NCBI GenBank assembly: GCA_024102725.1
Contig: JAGFJL010000138.1
Coordinates: 1-45,388 of the forward strand
DNA from: Nitrococcus mobilis
GTDB taxonomy: Bacteria; Pseudomonadota; Gammaproteobacteria; Nitrococcales; Nitrococcaceae
Direction of reading: 5' to 3'
Length of the DNA: 45,388 nucleotides
Made by a program: the position numbers and the translations under genes. This document shows positions 44,761-45,388 of this stretch, in pieces (the first letter of the stretch is position 1; each line of letters begins with the position of its first letter). The notes below the pieces were generated by a model. It did not search any database and was not told where the DNA came from. It was given only the letters and a program-made list of their open reading frames with translations.

Positions 44761-44797
44761 CCCTTCGACAAGGTTCTCCTGAGCTTGCCGAAGGGCG
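44761..44797. repeat. Dispersed palindromic repeat, family B, between the micro-protein genes
   Basis: It begins CCCTTCGACAAGGTTCTCCT and ends GCCGAAGGGCG. In reverse complement it matches 3098-3137 (CAGCTCAGGAGAA, CCGAAGGG). It separates the two micro-protein copies. Confidence 0.6.
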
Positions 44798-44851
44798 TTG
44801 GACTAGTGGGTCAATTAATCAAAACGGTCCTTAAGCGCCTGCCACGGCATT

Positions 44852-44962
44852 TTAACCTGCCACGACATTGGCAAGGACACCGCAAGCGATTCCCATCACC
44901 GCCAGGGCAACGAGTACCATCATAAAGTTGCGAATAAACTGCTGATCTTGCTCTTTACTCAT
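44852..44962 (-). CDS. 36-aa single-helix micro-protein, second copy
   Basis: It is identical to the 37-aa protein at 44601 through GVLANVVAG, then stops (TAA) because a short duplication of its own 3' end (GCGCCTGCCACG and GACATT) changed the tail. The nucleotide sequence is nearly identical to the first copy from the leader AGGAGGAACTTG to ACATTGGCAAG, which shows a recent duplication. Same inferred role as the first copy. Confidence 0.62.
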   Translation of the reverse strand: MSKEQDQQFIRNFMMVLVALAVMGIACGVLANVVAG

Positions 44963-45120
44963 CAAGTTCCTCCTACTTCAACGCCGATACGGCAACAAAC
45001 AGAATATGTATTCAACGATTTACTATAGTAAAATGGGCTGTGGTTGCCAACTCGCCAGCCGCAACGTGCACTATTCCCACTTGGATACAGCCGGCCTTCA
45101 GGGTATCGTAATGAGGCGCG

Positions 45121-45197
<77 letters not shown>

Positions 45198-45388
45198 TAC
45201 TCGATACTTAAGGGGTATTATCTCCCGCCCAGATATCAGTCCTTACTTCAGCAGCCCTCCGCATCCCGGGCAACGCCCCAGACGCGTCGCGCACGCGAGC
45301 TCCTCATCAATGCGGCAAAGGAATCGGAAAAAAGCGGGATCTTGCAGTACGACGTGGCACACTTAGGGAGTCTCCTGGCTTGGTAACC
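45198..45388. other. Window end after the tRNA
   Basis: No gene is recognised. A short plus-strand frame ending TAA at about 45386 (ARELLINAAKESEKSGILQY and on to SLLAW) lacks a start in good context and may be the tail of a small gene or chance. Confidence 0.4.

Overview
The window looks like chromosomal DNA of a high-G+C gammaproteobacterium. Supporting signs are Fur-box-linked TonB/ExbB/ExbD and HemP, a cioAB-type quinol oxidase, a c5-type cytochrome, a Dnr/FNR-type regulator with a matching FNR box, Uup, YaiI and a type I-E-style CRISPR repeat. I cannot name the genus; a Chromatiales- or Acidiferrobacterales-like lineage is a guess. No complete insertion sequence, phage, integrase or rRNA gene was seen.

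Layout. 1-2343: the leader-distal part of a CRISPR array with 39 repeat units at an exact 61-bp period; cas genes and leader are outside the window to the left. 2344-3318: gene-poor DNA with dispersed palindromes and a long hairpin. 3319-7478: an AT-rich three-gene operon (sugar-transfer-type ATP-grasp, fold-type I PLP enzyme, fold-type III PLP decarboxylase-like enzyme) that stands out from its GC-rich surroundings and looks like a transferred, undescribed small-molecule pathway. 7811-8853: Rieske ferredoxin and Dnr-like regulator behind an FNR box. 9459-14039: an FMN-dependent 2-hydroxyacid dehydrogenase, the cyanide-insensitive-type oxidase CioAB and a short-chain dehydrogenase. 14519-17588: an overlapping retropepsin / inactive transglutaminase-7TM / RimK-like ATP-grasp triad. 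17698-21377: a GMC oxidoreductase and Uup. 21609-26648: an ACP-acyl-AMP ligase-PlsC fusion, an aspartyl/asparaginyl hydroxylase-like protein, an SDR and YaiI. 26951-30825: a small membrane protein, a double-domain M16 peptidase and an OmpA-type lipoprotein.

31525-40312: iron and tryptophan functions. HemP lies next to a Fur box. A DUF6524-like membrane protein and a PEP-CTERM-like exported protein follow. Tryptophan 2,3-dioxygenase and kynureninase flank an isoaspartyl peptidase, and cyanase comes next. A Fur box then precedes a PCuAC copper chaperone and tonB-exbB-exbD. 40899-45388: a secreted nuclease, the wreck of a Cpx-like envelope-stress locus (a frameshifted Spy/CpxP-like gene divergent from a truncated sensor kinase), a Fur-box-linked unknown 79-aa protein, a DUF815 ATPase, a membrane-anchored cytochrome c5, and a series of 36-37-aa micro-proteins that copy the membrane anchor of that cytochrome. 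The window ends after tRNA-Arg(CCG).

The strongest candidates for undescribed biology are the AT-rich PLP/PLP/ATP-grasp operon, the cytochrome-anchor micro-protein array, and the palindrome-controlled ACP-ligase-acyltransferase fusion. The CRISPR array also shows a striking pyrimidine bias at the first spacer base (34 of 38).
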